This document shows positions 1-5,265 of a DNA stretch of 5,265 bases, piece after piece. The notes beneath the pieces were generated by a model. That model saw nothing but the letters and a program-made list of their open reading frames with translations. It was not told the origin of the DNA and ran no database searches. Numbering within the stretch: the stretch's first letter is position 1; each line of letters opens with the position of its first letter. The stretch is from Akkermansiaceae bacterium. GTDB lineage: Bacteria > Verrucomicrobiota > Verrucomicrobiia > Verrucomicrobiales > Akkermansiaceae. The position numbers and the translations under genes were made by a program. Where the stretch lies: positions 1-5,265 of the forward strand of contig JALOTR010000512.1 of the NCBI GenBank assembly GCA_025457805.1, given 5' to 3'.

Positions 1-1047
1 TCCCGCGTCTTCGCGGGTTTCTCCGGTCACAATGCGCGTGTCCACGCCGGTCGTCGCAGTCCATGCATCGCCGCCGTCCCAGCGCAGGGTGAAGGCTCCG
101 CCGGTGCCGCGACCGGGCACATCGAATTGATCCAAGGCGAGAGTTTCCGAGCTGCGATCGTCACTCACCGAGCTGAAGACCGATTCAAATTCGCGCCGCT
201 GATGCCATGCGAGTGCCTGCCATGAGGTATCTCCATTCTCGGAAGTGATGCGCAATGACAGATCGATGGCTTCAGTGGAATTTCCGGTGAGGGGAGTTCC
301 GTTGCCGCGGTCTTCGGTGTAATAGGAAACCGTCGGTTCGATGCTGAGTCCCTGCACGGGATTCCAAGCGCCCTTGAGGTTGGCGCCCCACAAGTCCGTA
401 TCGAGTTTGCGGTCAATGGAACCGCGTTGCGTGGGACCGACGGCATAGAAGCCATCGGTATGCAGGCCGAATGCGGAGAAGGAAACCGAGCGGCTCTTTT
501 CCTCATTGGTGAGTTGATGATAGGTGGAACCGCTGAAGGTTCCCTGGCTTCCGCCGCCGAGTTTGAGTTCGTGATGATTCTCGAATGGCTCGCGTCCATT
601 CATCTGGATCACTCCGGCCGGGCTTTGGTTTCCCCAAACGGCGGATTGGGATGAAGGCACGATGCGGATCGAGTCCAGCGATGCCGCATCATAACGTGCC
701 CAATATACCCAGCCGCCAAATGGATCGTTCTGCGGAATGCCATCTAACAGAACCAAGGTGCGCGATGCGGCGGTGGCCCCGGTGTTGCGCAGGCTGACTC
801 CTGCGGAGGTGGGATTTCCAAACAACGCATTCTGCCTGCGGTACAGCGAAAACGAGGGCTCGCGCGCCAACATCTCGTCGAGCGTCCGGGGCGATTCGGT
901 TTGGATCAACTCACGATCCCACTCCGCCAGCGCGGTTCCGGGTGATGTCTGCCGATCCGCGAGGACCACCATTTCCGGCAAGAGTTCCACCGATTGCCCG
1001 AAGGCGGGTAAAGAGGCAAGAACTGTCAGGGTGATGGAGATCCTCAT
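1..1047 (-). CDS. TonB-dependent outer-membrane receptor, N-terminal 349 residues (runs off left edge)
   Basis: This is a TonB-dependent receptor, an outer-membrane beta-barrel that imports a ligand using energy passed on by TonB/ExbBD. The frame is open from ATG at 1047 to the window edge. Residues 1-18 look like a signal peptide: MR, then the hydrophobic ISITLTVLASLPAFG, with likely cleavage after AFGQ. Residues 25-32 (EMVVLADR) resemble a TonB box. Residues about 40-150 form the plug domain, including TLDEMLAREPSF, VSLRNTG, RTLVLLDGIPQNDPFGGW (96-113) and a plug-end stretch SAVWGNQSPAGVIQM (135-149). From about 158 the alternating polar/aromatic pattern fits the first barrel strands. The remaining barrel lies outside the window. 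The ATG is 10 bp after the stop of the broken MFS permease, so they were probably co-transcribed. Codon use (many GGA, TCG, TTG, CAA) looks less G+C-rich than in sucA. The ligand cannot be read from the sequence; a nucleoside or a vitamin is a guess from the neighbour. Confidence 0.93.
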   Translation of the reverse strand, partial: MRISITLTVLASLPAFGQSVELLPEMVVLADRQTSPGTALAEWDRELIQTESPRTLDEMLAREPSFSLYRRQNALFGNPTSAGVSLRNTGATAASRTLVLLDGIPQNDPFGGWVYWARYDAASLDSIRIVPSSQSAVWGNQSPAGVIQMNGREPFENHHELKLGGGSQGTFSGSTYHQLTNEEKSRSVSFSAFGLHTDGFYAVGPTQRGSIDRKLDTDLWGANLKGAWNPVQGLSIEPTVSYYTEDRGNGTPLTGNSTEAIDLSLRITSENGDTSWQALAWHQRREFESVFSSVSDDRSSETLALDQFDVPGRGTGGAFTLRWDGGDAWTATTGVDTRIVTGETREDAG

Positions 1048-1057
1048 GAAAATGATA

Positions 1058-2399
1058 TCAGCTTTTGTTAGGGTCGGCGCTCTTGTCGTGGAAGGCGATG
1101 GCGAAGATGATGGCGATGGTGGCTGCCATGCCCGCAGGGAAGAGCCAGTAGTGTTTCCAATCCGTCATGGCGGTGGCAAGGATCGTCGGGTCGAGCCCAT
1201 CCGGGAAGCCTTTGCCAAACATGCCGATGAGGCTTTCGATGAAACTGGCAGGAGCGGCATCACCCGAGCGAAGCTTGAGTTCATCCATCATCGGCTGGTG
1301 ACCTGCGGGAGCGGCACCATAGACGCCGAGCGTGTTTGGCAAGGCGATGGTGGTGAAAGGAAAATTACCCCCGAAGGCCATGCGGAAGCCAAAGAACATG
1401 CCGAGGCCCTGGGTGAGGAAAACGAGCAGGGATTGTGCCTGGCCACGGATCTCGGCAGGTGCCTTCTTGTCGGTGTAGATGAAACCGGTGACGAAGAAGA
1501 AATCATAGCAGATGCCATGCAAGGCAACGCCCAGCAGCAGCATCCAGGCAGTTTGGTCGGGCGCGCCAAAGGCAAACAACACATATCTCCCGACCCAGCA
1601 CAACATGCCGATGAGCAACATCATTTTCACACCCAGCCTGCGGAAGAAAAACGGGATGAGCAGCATGAAGATGATTTCCGACATCTGGCCGAGAGCCATC
1701 GTGGAGGCGGCTTGTTTGAAACCGGTGGCACCGAGGAATGCCGATGTCTGGCCATAGTAATAGGCCAACGGGATGCAGATGAGCATGGAACACAACGCAA
1801 ACACCGCGAAGGATGGATTTTTGAGAAGCTTCAGCGCATCGAGCATCAGCAGTGAACCCACATCGATTGGTTTTCCCTTGGCAGGTGGCGGGGTGTGCGG
1901 GAGGGTGAAACTATAAACTCCCAAGGCAATGCTGGAGATGGCCCCCAGCCAGAAGATGTTCAGAGAGGCGGACCAACCGGCCGCTCCGAGAGCAAGGCCC
2001 GCCACAATCCAGCCAGTGAGTGAAGGTAATCGTATTTCCCAAGCCGAGAGTGGGCATATAACATAACATATAGGCAATCATCAGCCAAACAATGAGCCCG
2101 CCCTTTTCCGCGCCTTGGGGTGCGATGGTGGCGATGGCGCACATGATGCCGCCGCCGATGAGCATGAGCACACCCATGACCCGCTCGGATGAAAACAAGC
2201 GGTCCGCCACGAGACCGAGGAAAAGCGGCGCAATGATCGCGGCGATGGGCGCACTCTCGAAGGCACCGCCGATGAATTTCTCCAGGCCGTTGTTTCCCAT
2301 CGCCAGGGCCAGCGTGACGAACCACGAGCCCCAGGCGAAGAATTGCAGGAACATCATCACCGAGAGGCGGGTGGCAGTGGAGGAATGGGCGGTGGACAT
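1058..2399 (-). pseudogene. MFS permease, nucleoside:H+ symporter (NupG/XapB) type, frameshifted by an internal deletion
   Basis: This inner-membrane permease of the nucleoside:H+ symporter branch of the major facilitator superfamily is split into two frames. The 5' part starts at ATG 2399 (MSTAHSSTATRLSVMMFL), the first ATG after an in-frame stop at 2441-2439. It stays family-like for 128 residues, with four membrane segments (about 11-33, 50-66, 74-92, 100-125) and the family stretch YMPTLGLGNTITF, close to AYMPTLGLINTIS in E. coli NupG as I recall it. After H128 (2016) this frame turns to nonsense and stops at 1911-1913. Homology resumes at 2014 in another frame (GWIVAGLALGAAG) and runs 318 codons to TGA at 1058-1060. 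That part keeps several membrane segments and family-like stretches such as LLMLDALKLLKNPSFAVF and QMSEIIFMLLIPFFFRRLG. The segment matching NupG DFPPIRIWGTI is absent, so bases appear deleted. The expected product of the present sequence is a 162-residue truncation. Substrate specificity is inferred only at family level. Confidence 0.85.
2014..2018 (-). other. Inferred deletion/frameshift junction in the permease pseudogene
   Basis: On the minus strand the codons TTC ACT CAC (F-T-H, 2024-2016) are followed by a lone T (2015) and then GGC TGG ATT (G-W-I, from 2014) in the new frame. In NupG-type proteins the stretch before G(W/F)I ends in ...RxWGTI, so the lone T fits the last base of an Ile codon such as ATT. 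The parsimonious reading is loss of about 17-20 codons plus two bases. The exact length depends on an intact close relative. Confidence 0.65.
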
Positions 2400-2468
2400 G
2401 GGCGGATCGTGTGCGGGATTTACAAATACGGAACGCCGTCATCCCAATGAAACCGCTGCCTGCTGGCA

Positions 2469-2512
2469 AGCTGGGAAATCTCCCCCCGGGAGCGCTGAGC
2501 CCCAGCTCGGCG
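2469..2512. other. Two overlapping, mutually exclusive stem-loops in the permease leader
   Basis: Arms AGCTGGG (2469-2475) and CCCAGCT (2501-2507) can form a 7-bp stem that encloses a small CTCCC/GGGAG hairpin (2480-2484/2488-2492). Alternatively CGCTGAGC (2493-2500) pairs with GCTCGGCG (2505-2512) around a CCCA loop, with one G-U pair on the plus strand, or one A-C mismatch in the leftward transcript. The two main stems share bases 2501-2507 and cannot coexist. The region is G+C-rich, so chance pairing is possible. Confidence 0.35.
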
Positions 2513-2516
2513 AGGT

Positions 2517-2537
2517 TTCCGCCATGGGCCAGCGGAA
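2517..2537. other. Small stem-loop downstream of the ABC ATPase gene
   Basis: TTCCGC (2517-2522) and GCGGAA (2532-2537) form a perfect 6-bp inverted repeat with a 9-base loop. It begins about 45 bp after the ABC gene stop in the direction of transcription. No T-run follows on the minus strand, so it could at most be a weak or factor-assisted 3' end. Confidence 0.3.
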
Positions 2538-2582
2538 GCACGTGACGACTTTCAGGCAAGACTTCGATCGCTCACCCGCCCC

Positions 2583-3515
2583 TCAATCCCGTCTCGTCAG
2601 TTCCACGAAAACATCCTCCAGCGTGGCGACGTGGCGGAAAAGGGAGCGCAGGGGCCAGCCGTATTGCGAGGCGAGCTGGGCGATGCGTTCGCGCGAATCG
2701 GTGCCCGAATCCACCCAGACGGTGTAACGGATCCAGCCGTCTTCGAGCGGCTCGGGGGTGACTTTTTTCACGTGCTCCAGCCGGTTGAGCGCGCCGGCGG
2801 CCACTTCGGGGTCAGCCTGAAGTTCCACCTGGATGCGGCCGGCAGCGCGCATCTGGCTGGTCAAGTTGGCCGGGGTGTCGGCGGCTTTGATTTTCCCGCT
2901 ATCGATAATGATCACGCGGTTGCAGGTCATTTCCACCTCGTGGAGAATGTGGGTGGAAATCAGCACGGTGTGGGATTGGCCGAGCTGTTTGATGAGTTCG
3001 CGGATCTGGCGGATCTGGTTCGGATCGAGGCCGTTGGTGGGCTCGTCGAGAATCAGCAATTCCGGGTCGTGCACCAGGGCATCGGCCAGCCCGACGCGCT
3101 GGCGGTAGCCTTTCGAGAGCGTCTTGATCATCTTGCGGCGCACCGATTCCAGCCCGCAGGTTTCCAGCACGTGGCCCACGCGTTTCCGGACGTCGCCGCC
3201 GCTGAGTCCCTTGAGTTGGGCGCGGAATTTCAGGTATTCCCGGACGCGCATGTCTTCATAGAGCGGCACGTTTTCCGGCATGTAGCCGATTTTCCGGCGG
3301 GCTTCGATCGACTGCCGGAAAATATCAAACCCCGCGATCCGCGCCGAACCCGAGGTCGGCGGCAGGTATCCGGTGAGCATCCGCAGGGTGGTCGTCTTGC
3401 CCGCGCCGTTGGGGCCGAGGAAACCGACGATCTCGCCGCGGGCGACCGAAAACGACACGTCACGCACCGCTTCATGGCGGGCGTAGCGTTTGGTGAGCTG
3501 GTGGACTTCGATCAT
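2583..3515 (-). CDS. ABC transporter ATP-binding protein, GldA-like / ABC-2 type (310 aa)
   Basis: This is the cytoplasmic ATPase subunit of an ABC-2-type transporter, which powers a separate membrane permease. All nucleotide-binding motifs are present: Walker A GPNGAGKTT (34-42), signature LSKGYRQR (133-140), Walker B LLILDEP (153-159) with catalytic Glu158, D-loop GLDP (163-165 region) and H-loop His189 (STH). At the Q-loop position the sequence reads IGYMPENVPLY, with Glu81 where many ABC proteins have Gln. To my knowledge PE at this place is usual in GldA-like and multidrug-type ATPases, so it is not a defect. Residues about 227-310 form a C-terminal extension ending ATLEDVFVELT, typical of the DUF4162-type tail. 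The ATG start gives MIEVHQLTKRYA, a normal family N-terminus, but no Shine-Dalgarno is visible. It is divergent from sucA. No permease gene lies next to it in the window: the gene downstream is the MFS pseudogene. The substrate (lipid, drug or gliding-type machinery) cannot be told. Confidence 0.95.
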   Translation of the reverse strand: MIEVHQLTKRYARHEAVRDVSFSVARGEIVGFLGPNGAGKTTTLRMLTGYLPPTSGSARIAGFDIFRQSIEARRKIGYMPENVPLYEDMRVREYLKFRAQLKGLSGGDVRKRVGHVLETCGLESVRRKMIKTLSKGYRQRVGLADALVHDPELLILDEPTNGLDPNQIRQIRELIKQLGQSHTVLISTHILHEVEMTCNRVIIIDSGKIKAADTPANLTSQMRAAGRIQVELQADPEVAAGALNRLEHVKKVTPEPLEDGWIRYTVWVDSGTDSRERIAQLASQYGWPLRSLFRHVATLEDVFVELTRRD

Positions 3516-3541
3516 GGTAAGTGCTGCCCCGAGGGGATCAC

Positions 3542-3559
3542 GGAAATTCCCGGGCTTGC
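3542..3559. repeat. Imperfect direct repeat, copy 1
   Basis: GGAAATTCCCGGGCTTGC matches the copy at 3617-3634 at 16 of 18 positions. The copies are 75 bp apart start to start, inside the divergent promoter region. It may be a paired operator, or chance in a G+C-rich spacer. Confidence 0.5.
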
Positions 3560-3576
3560 GCGTTGACGTGCCCGGG
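3549..3576. repeat. Inverted repeat CCCGGGC / GCCCGGG flanking a -35-like hexamer
   Basis: CCCGGGC (3549-3555) and GCCCGGG (3570-3576) are perfect 7-bp inverted arms around a 14-base centre that contains TTGACG (3563-3568). The position over a candidate -35 would suit a repressor or activator site. The arms contain a self-palindromic CCCGGG, which makes chance occurrence easier in this base composition. Confidence 0.4.
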
Positions 3577-3591
3577 TGCGCCCCTTAATGA
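3563..3591 (+). promoter_or_regulatory. Candidate sigma70-type promoter for sucA
   Basis: TTGACG (3563-3568) matches the -35 consensus at five of six bases. A 16-17 base spacer leads to TTAATG/TAATGA (3585-3591), a poor -10 match. Transcription would start near 3598, leaving a leader of about 60 bases before the sucA ATG. The -35 sits inside the CCCGGGC/GCCCGGG inverted repeat. The call rests mostly on the -35 and the position. Confidence 0.3.
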
Positions 3592-3616
3592 ATGCCCGTG
3601 CGTGGCGGGCCAAGCG

Positions 3617-3634
3617 GGAAATTCGCGGGCTCGC
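3617..3634. repeat. Imperfect direct repeat, copy 2
   Basis: GGAAATTCGCGGGCTCGC differs from copy 1 (3542-3559) at two positions only. It ends 22 bp before the sucA start codon, so if a promoter lies at 3563-3591 this copy would be in the transcribed leader. Confidence 0.5.
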
Positions 3635-3656
3635 CTCCTAATTTCTTACATTTCCC

Positions 3657-5265
3657 ATGAACTCTTCGGTTTCGGCGCGACAGAATGCAGATGTGATGGA
3701 GGCGAAATATGCCCAATGGTGCGAAGACCCACGCTCCGTTGAAGAATCGTGGTCGGCATTTTTCCAGGGCTTTGAGCTCGGAATGGCGCAGTTGAAAAGC
3801 CGCGAAGCCACGGTGGAAACCAGCACCGCCACCCCGGGAGCCACCTGTTCCGATGCGGACCTGGTGTTTTTCGGCAGGGTCGTGGCGCTGATTTACAACT
3901 ACCGGACGCTCGGCCACACCCAGGCCCACATCAATCCGTTAGAGGAAATCCCCGAGCGCAATCCCCGCCTCAAGCTCGACCAATTCGGGCTCTCCGAGGC
4001 CGATCTCGACCGCACCGCGTGGAATGCCTACTTCCGCCACGGCGAGAAAATGAAGCTGCGCGACATGGTCGCCACGCTGGAAGCCACCTACTCGGGCAAG
4101 ATCGGTTTCGAGTTCATGCACATCCATCACACGCCGGTGCGCCACTGGCTGCGGGAACGCATCGAATCCCACGGCGTGCGCTCGGAAGGCTCGCCGGAAA
4201 AGAAACTCAACGCCCTGCGCTGGGTGCTCGAAGCGGAGGCATTTGAAAATTTCCTCGGCAAGCGATTCCTCGGTGAAAAACGCTTCTCCAACGAGGGCGG
4301 CGAAGGCGCGATGATCCTGCTCAACGCCATCCTCGAAGCCTGCCCGTCCCAAGGCGTGCAGGAAATCGAAATGGGCATGTCCCACCGCGGCCGGATGTGC
4401 GTGCTGGCGAATTTCGTGAGAAAATCCCTCACCACCGTGCTCTACGAATTCACGCCGAACTACGAGCCGGACCTCGTCGCCGGCGATGGCGATGTGAAAT
4501 ACCACCTCGGCTACGAGAGCATCCGCGAGTTTCCCGATGGCAAGGTGCGCGTCAGTCTCGCCGCCAATCCCAGCCACCTCGAAGCCGTCAATTCCATCGT
4601 CGAAGGCAAGGCCCGCGCCCGCCAACGCATCGTCAGCGAGACCGACGGCGGTGAAATCGAGCGCAGCAAGGTGCTCCCCATCCTCCTTCACGGCGATGCC
4701 GCATTCGCCGGTCAGGGCTCGGTCGCGGAAGTGCTCAACCTTTCCCAACTCCCCGGTTACCGCACCGGCGGCACCATCCACATCATCATCAACAACCAGA
4801 TCGGCTTCACCACCGTGCCGGCCGATGCGCGTTCGTCCGCCTACGCCACGGACGTCGCCAAGATGATCGAGGCTCCGGTCTTCCACGTGAATGGTGAGGA
4901 CCCCATGGAACTCTACTGGGCCGCGCTCTTCGCCCTCGAATTCCGCCAGAAATTCGGCCGCGATGTGGTCATCGACATGTATTGTTATCGCCGCCAGGGC
5001 CACAACGAGGCGGACCAGGCTGCCTTCACCCAGCCGGTCATCGCCCGCAAGATTGCGGACCGACCCACCTTCGGGAAAATTTACAAACAACAACTCGTCG
5101 CCGAGGGCATCATCTCGCAGGAGGATGTCAACGCGCTCGATCAGGCCATCTGGGACAAGCTCGAAGAGGGCTATCAGAAAATGCTTTCCCTCCAGGAAGC
5201 CGGCGACCGCACTGCCTTCAGCGGCTCCACCGGCGTGGTGCAGCCTGCCTACTCCCATGCTCCCG
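3657..5265 (+). CDS. sucA: 2-oxoglutarate dehydrogenase E1 component, N-terminal 536 residues (runs off right edge)
   Basis: This is the thiamine-diphosphate-dependent E1 subunit of the 2-oxoglutarate dehydrogenase complex. It decarboxylates 2-oxoglutarate and passes the succinyl group to the lipoyl arm of E2 (SucB) in the TCA cycle. Residues 9-42 (NADVMEAKYAQWCEDPRSVE and following) match the N-terminal segment of the E. coli type; there is no added acyltransferase domain as in mycobacterial KGD. Active-site features visible include GMSHRGR with His243, YHLG with His283, NPSHLE with His307, the ThDP/Mg motif GDAAFAGQG (346-354, Asp347) with NNQIGFTT (379-386), and CYRRQGHNEAD (443-453). E. 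coli has corresponding histidines at 260 and 298. The family is about 930 residues, so roughly the last 40% is missing at the window edge. ATG 3657 is the first start after an in-frame TAA at 3639-3641; no Shine-Dalgarno precedes it. sucB would be expected downstream. Confidence 0.97.
   Translation, partial: MNSSVSARQNADVMEAKYAQWCEDPRSVEESWSAFFQGFELGMAQLKSREATVETSTATPGATCSDADLVFFGRVVALIYNYRTLGHTQAHINPLEEIPERNPRLKLDQFGLSEADLDRTAWNAYFRHGEKMKLRDMVATLEATYSGKIGFEFMHIHHTPVRHWLRERIESHGVRSEGSPEKKLNALRWVLEAEAFENFLGKRFLGEKRFSNEGGEGAMILLNAILEACPSQGVQEIEMGMSHRGRMCVLANFVRKSLTTVLYEFTPNYEPDLVAGDGDVKYHLGYESIREFPDGKVRVSLAANPSHLEAVNSIVEGKARARQRIVSETDGGEIERSKVLPILLHGDAAFAGQGSVAEVLNLSQLPGYRTGGTIHIIINNQIGFTTVPADARSSAYATDVAKMIEAPVFHVNGEDPMELYWAALFALEFRQKFGRDVVIDMYCYRRQGHNEADQAAFTQPVIARKIADRPTFGKIYKQQLVAEGIISQEDVNALDQAIWDKLEEGYQKMLSLQEAGDRTAFSGSTGVVQPAYSHAP

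Larger units (their letters stand above)
2400..2582. other. Spacer between the ABC ATPase gene and the MFS permease pseudogene; hairpin potential, no gene
   Basis: This 183-bp gap separates the ABC gene stop from the permease start, with both genes leftward. I see no small ORF with family character. It can fold at 2469-2475/2501-2507, 2493-2500/2505-2512 and 2517-2522/2532-2537, but no hairpin is followed by a T-run, so there is no classical terminator. A very weak leftward promoter candidate is TTCATT, 17 bp, TATTTG, ending about 30 bp before the permease ATG; it matches consensus poorly and I do not call it. I looked for TPP and cobalamin riboswitch cores and saw none. Confidence 0.5.
3516..3656. 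promoter_or_regulatory. Divergent intergenic region between the ABC ATPase gene and sucA
   Basis: This 141-bp gap must hold the sucA promoter and probably the leftward ABC-gene promoter. It contains a TTGACG hexamer, a CCCGGGC/GCCCGGG inverted repeat, an imperfect 18-bp direct repeat and a small GCCCG/CGGGC hairpin (3594-3598/3606-3610). Neither flanking ATG has a purine-rich ribosome-binding site. The bases before sucA (CCTCCT at 3634-3639) are the complement of a Shine-Dalgarno. Confidence 0.6.

Noticed and set aside
737..1855. A 372-codon open frame on the plus strand across the receptor start and permease end
   Set aside because: It runs antisense to the well-supported receptor and permease coding frames, and its charged, repetitive translation resembles no protein family I know.
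1911..2077. Programmed ribosomal frameshifting as the explanation for the split permease
   Set aside because: There is no slippery heptamer at the junction, and conserved residues are missing between the two frames. A frameshift alone cannot explain that loss.
1960..2559. A 199-codon minus-strand frame starting in the spacer upstream of the permease
   Set aside because: It overlaps the permease in another frame and is rich in Arg/His/Pro with no membrane segments, as expected of an out-of-frame reading.
2400..2582. TPP or cobalamin riboswitch ahead of the transporter pair
   Set aside because: I looked for their conserved cores on the minus strand and found no convincing match. Only generic hairpins are present.
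2631..3566. A 311-codon open frame on the plus strand opposite the ABC ATPase
   Set aside because: It is an antisense shadow of a gene with all Walker, signature and H-loop motifs. The translation shows no domain.
3529..3610. Rho-independent terminator in the ABC/sucA gap
   Set aside because: The G+C-rich hairpins here lack T-runs, and both flanking genes point outward, so no transcript is expected to end here.
3939..5258. A 439-codon open frame on the minus strand opposite sucA
   Set aside because: It mirrors the codon pattern of sucA, whose G/C-rich third positions remove stops on the other strand. Its translation is low-complexity in Gly/Ala/Glu/His/Asp with no family motif, while the plus strand has clear ThDP-enzyme motifs.
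1..5265. Insertion sequence, phage, CRISPR or defence system
   Set aside because: No transposase, integrase, terminal inverted repeats with target duplication, regularly spaced repeats or defence-type domains were seen. All recognised genes are transport or central metabolism.

Overview
The window looks like a chromosomal segment of a Gram-negative bacterium with a fairly high G+C content. A TonB-dependent outer-membrane receptor implies an outer membrane. The 2-oxoglutarate dehydrogenase E1 gene implies a respiratory TCA cycle. None of the four start codons has a recognisable Shine-Dalgarno sequence. The style of the SucA N-terminus, the GldA-like ATPase and the nucleoside-permease-type MFS protein suggest the Verrucomicrobia (Verrucomicrobiae), but this is inferred from remembered family resemblance and not from a search.

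The layout has two divergent blocks. Leftward (minus strand), in order of transcription, are an ABC-transporter ATPase of the GldA/ABC-2 type (3515 to 2583), a 183-bp spacer with possible RNA hairpins, a broken MFS permease of the nucleoside:H+ symporter (NupG/XapB) type (2399 to 1058), and 10 bp later a TonB-dependent receptor (1047 to 1, running off the left edge, so only its first 349 codons are here). Rightward (plus strand) is sucA (from 3657, running off the right edge after 536 codons). The 141-bp gap between the ABC gene and sucA is the only divergent promoter region. It holds a TTGACG -35-like hexamer, a CCCGGGC/GCCCGGG inverted repeat and an imperfect 18-bp direct repeat.

The MFS permease and TonB receptor would make a sensible two-membrane uptake pair: the receptor brings a solute through the outer membrane and the permease takes it through the inner membrane. 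The permease is interrupted near 2015/2016. The reading frame shifts, and the conserved cytoplasmic segment corresponding to E. coli NupG DFPPIRIWGTI is missing. This looks like a small deletion of roughly 50-65 bp, not a single-base error. If real, the receptor is left without its neighbour's function. SucA and the ABC ATPase are intact within the window and are not obviously linked functionally to the uptake pair.

I found no mobile element, CRISPR array, tRNA, rRNA or recognisable riboswitch, and no convincing novel multi-gene system. The points most worth a second look are the permease deletion, the receptor/permease pairing and the repeats in the divergent intergenic region.
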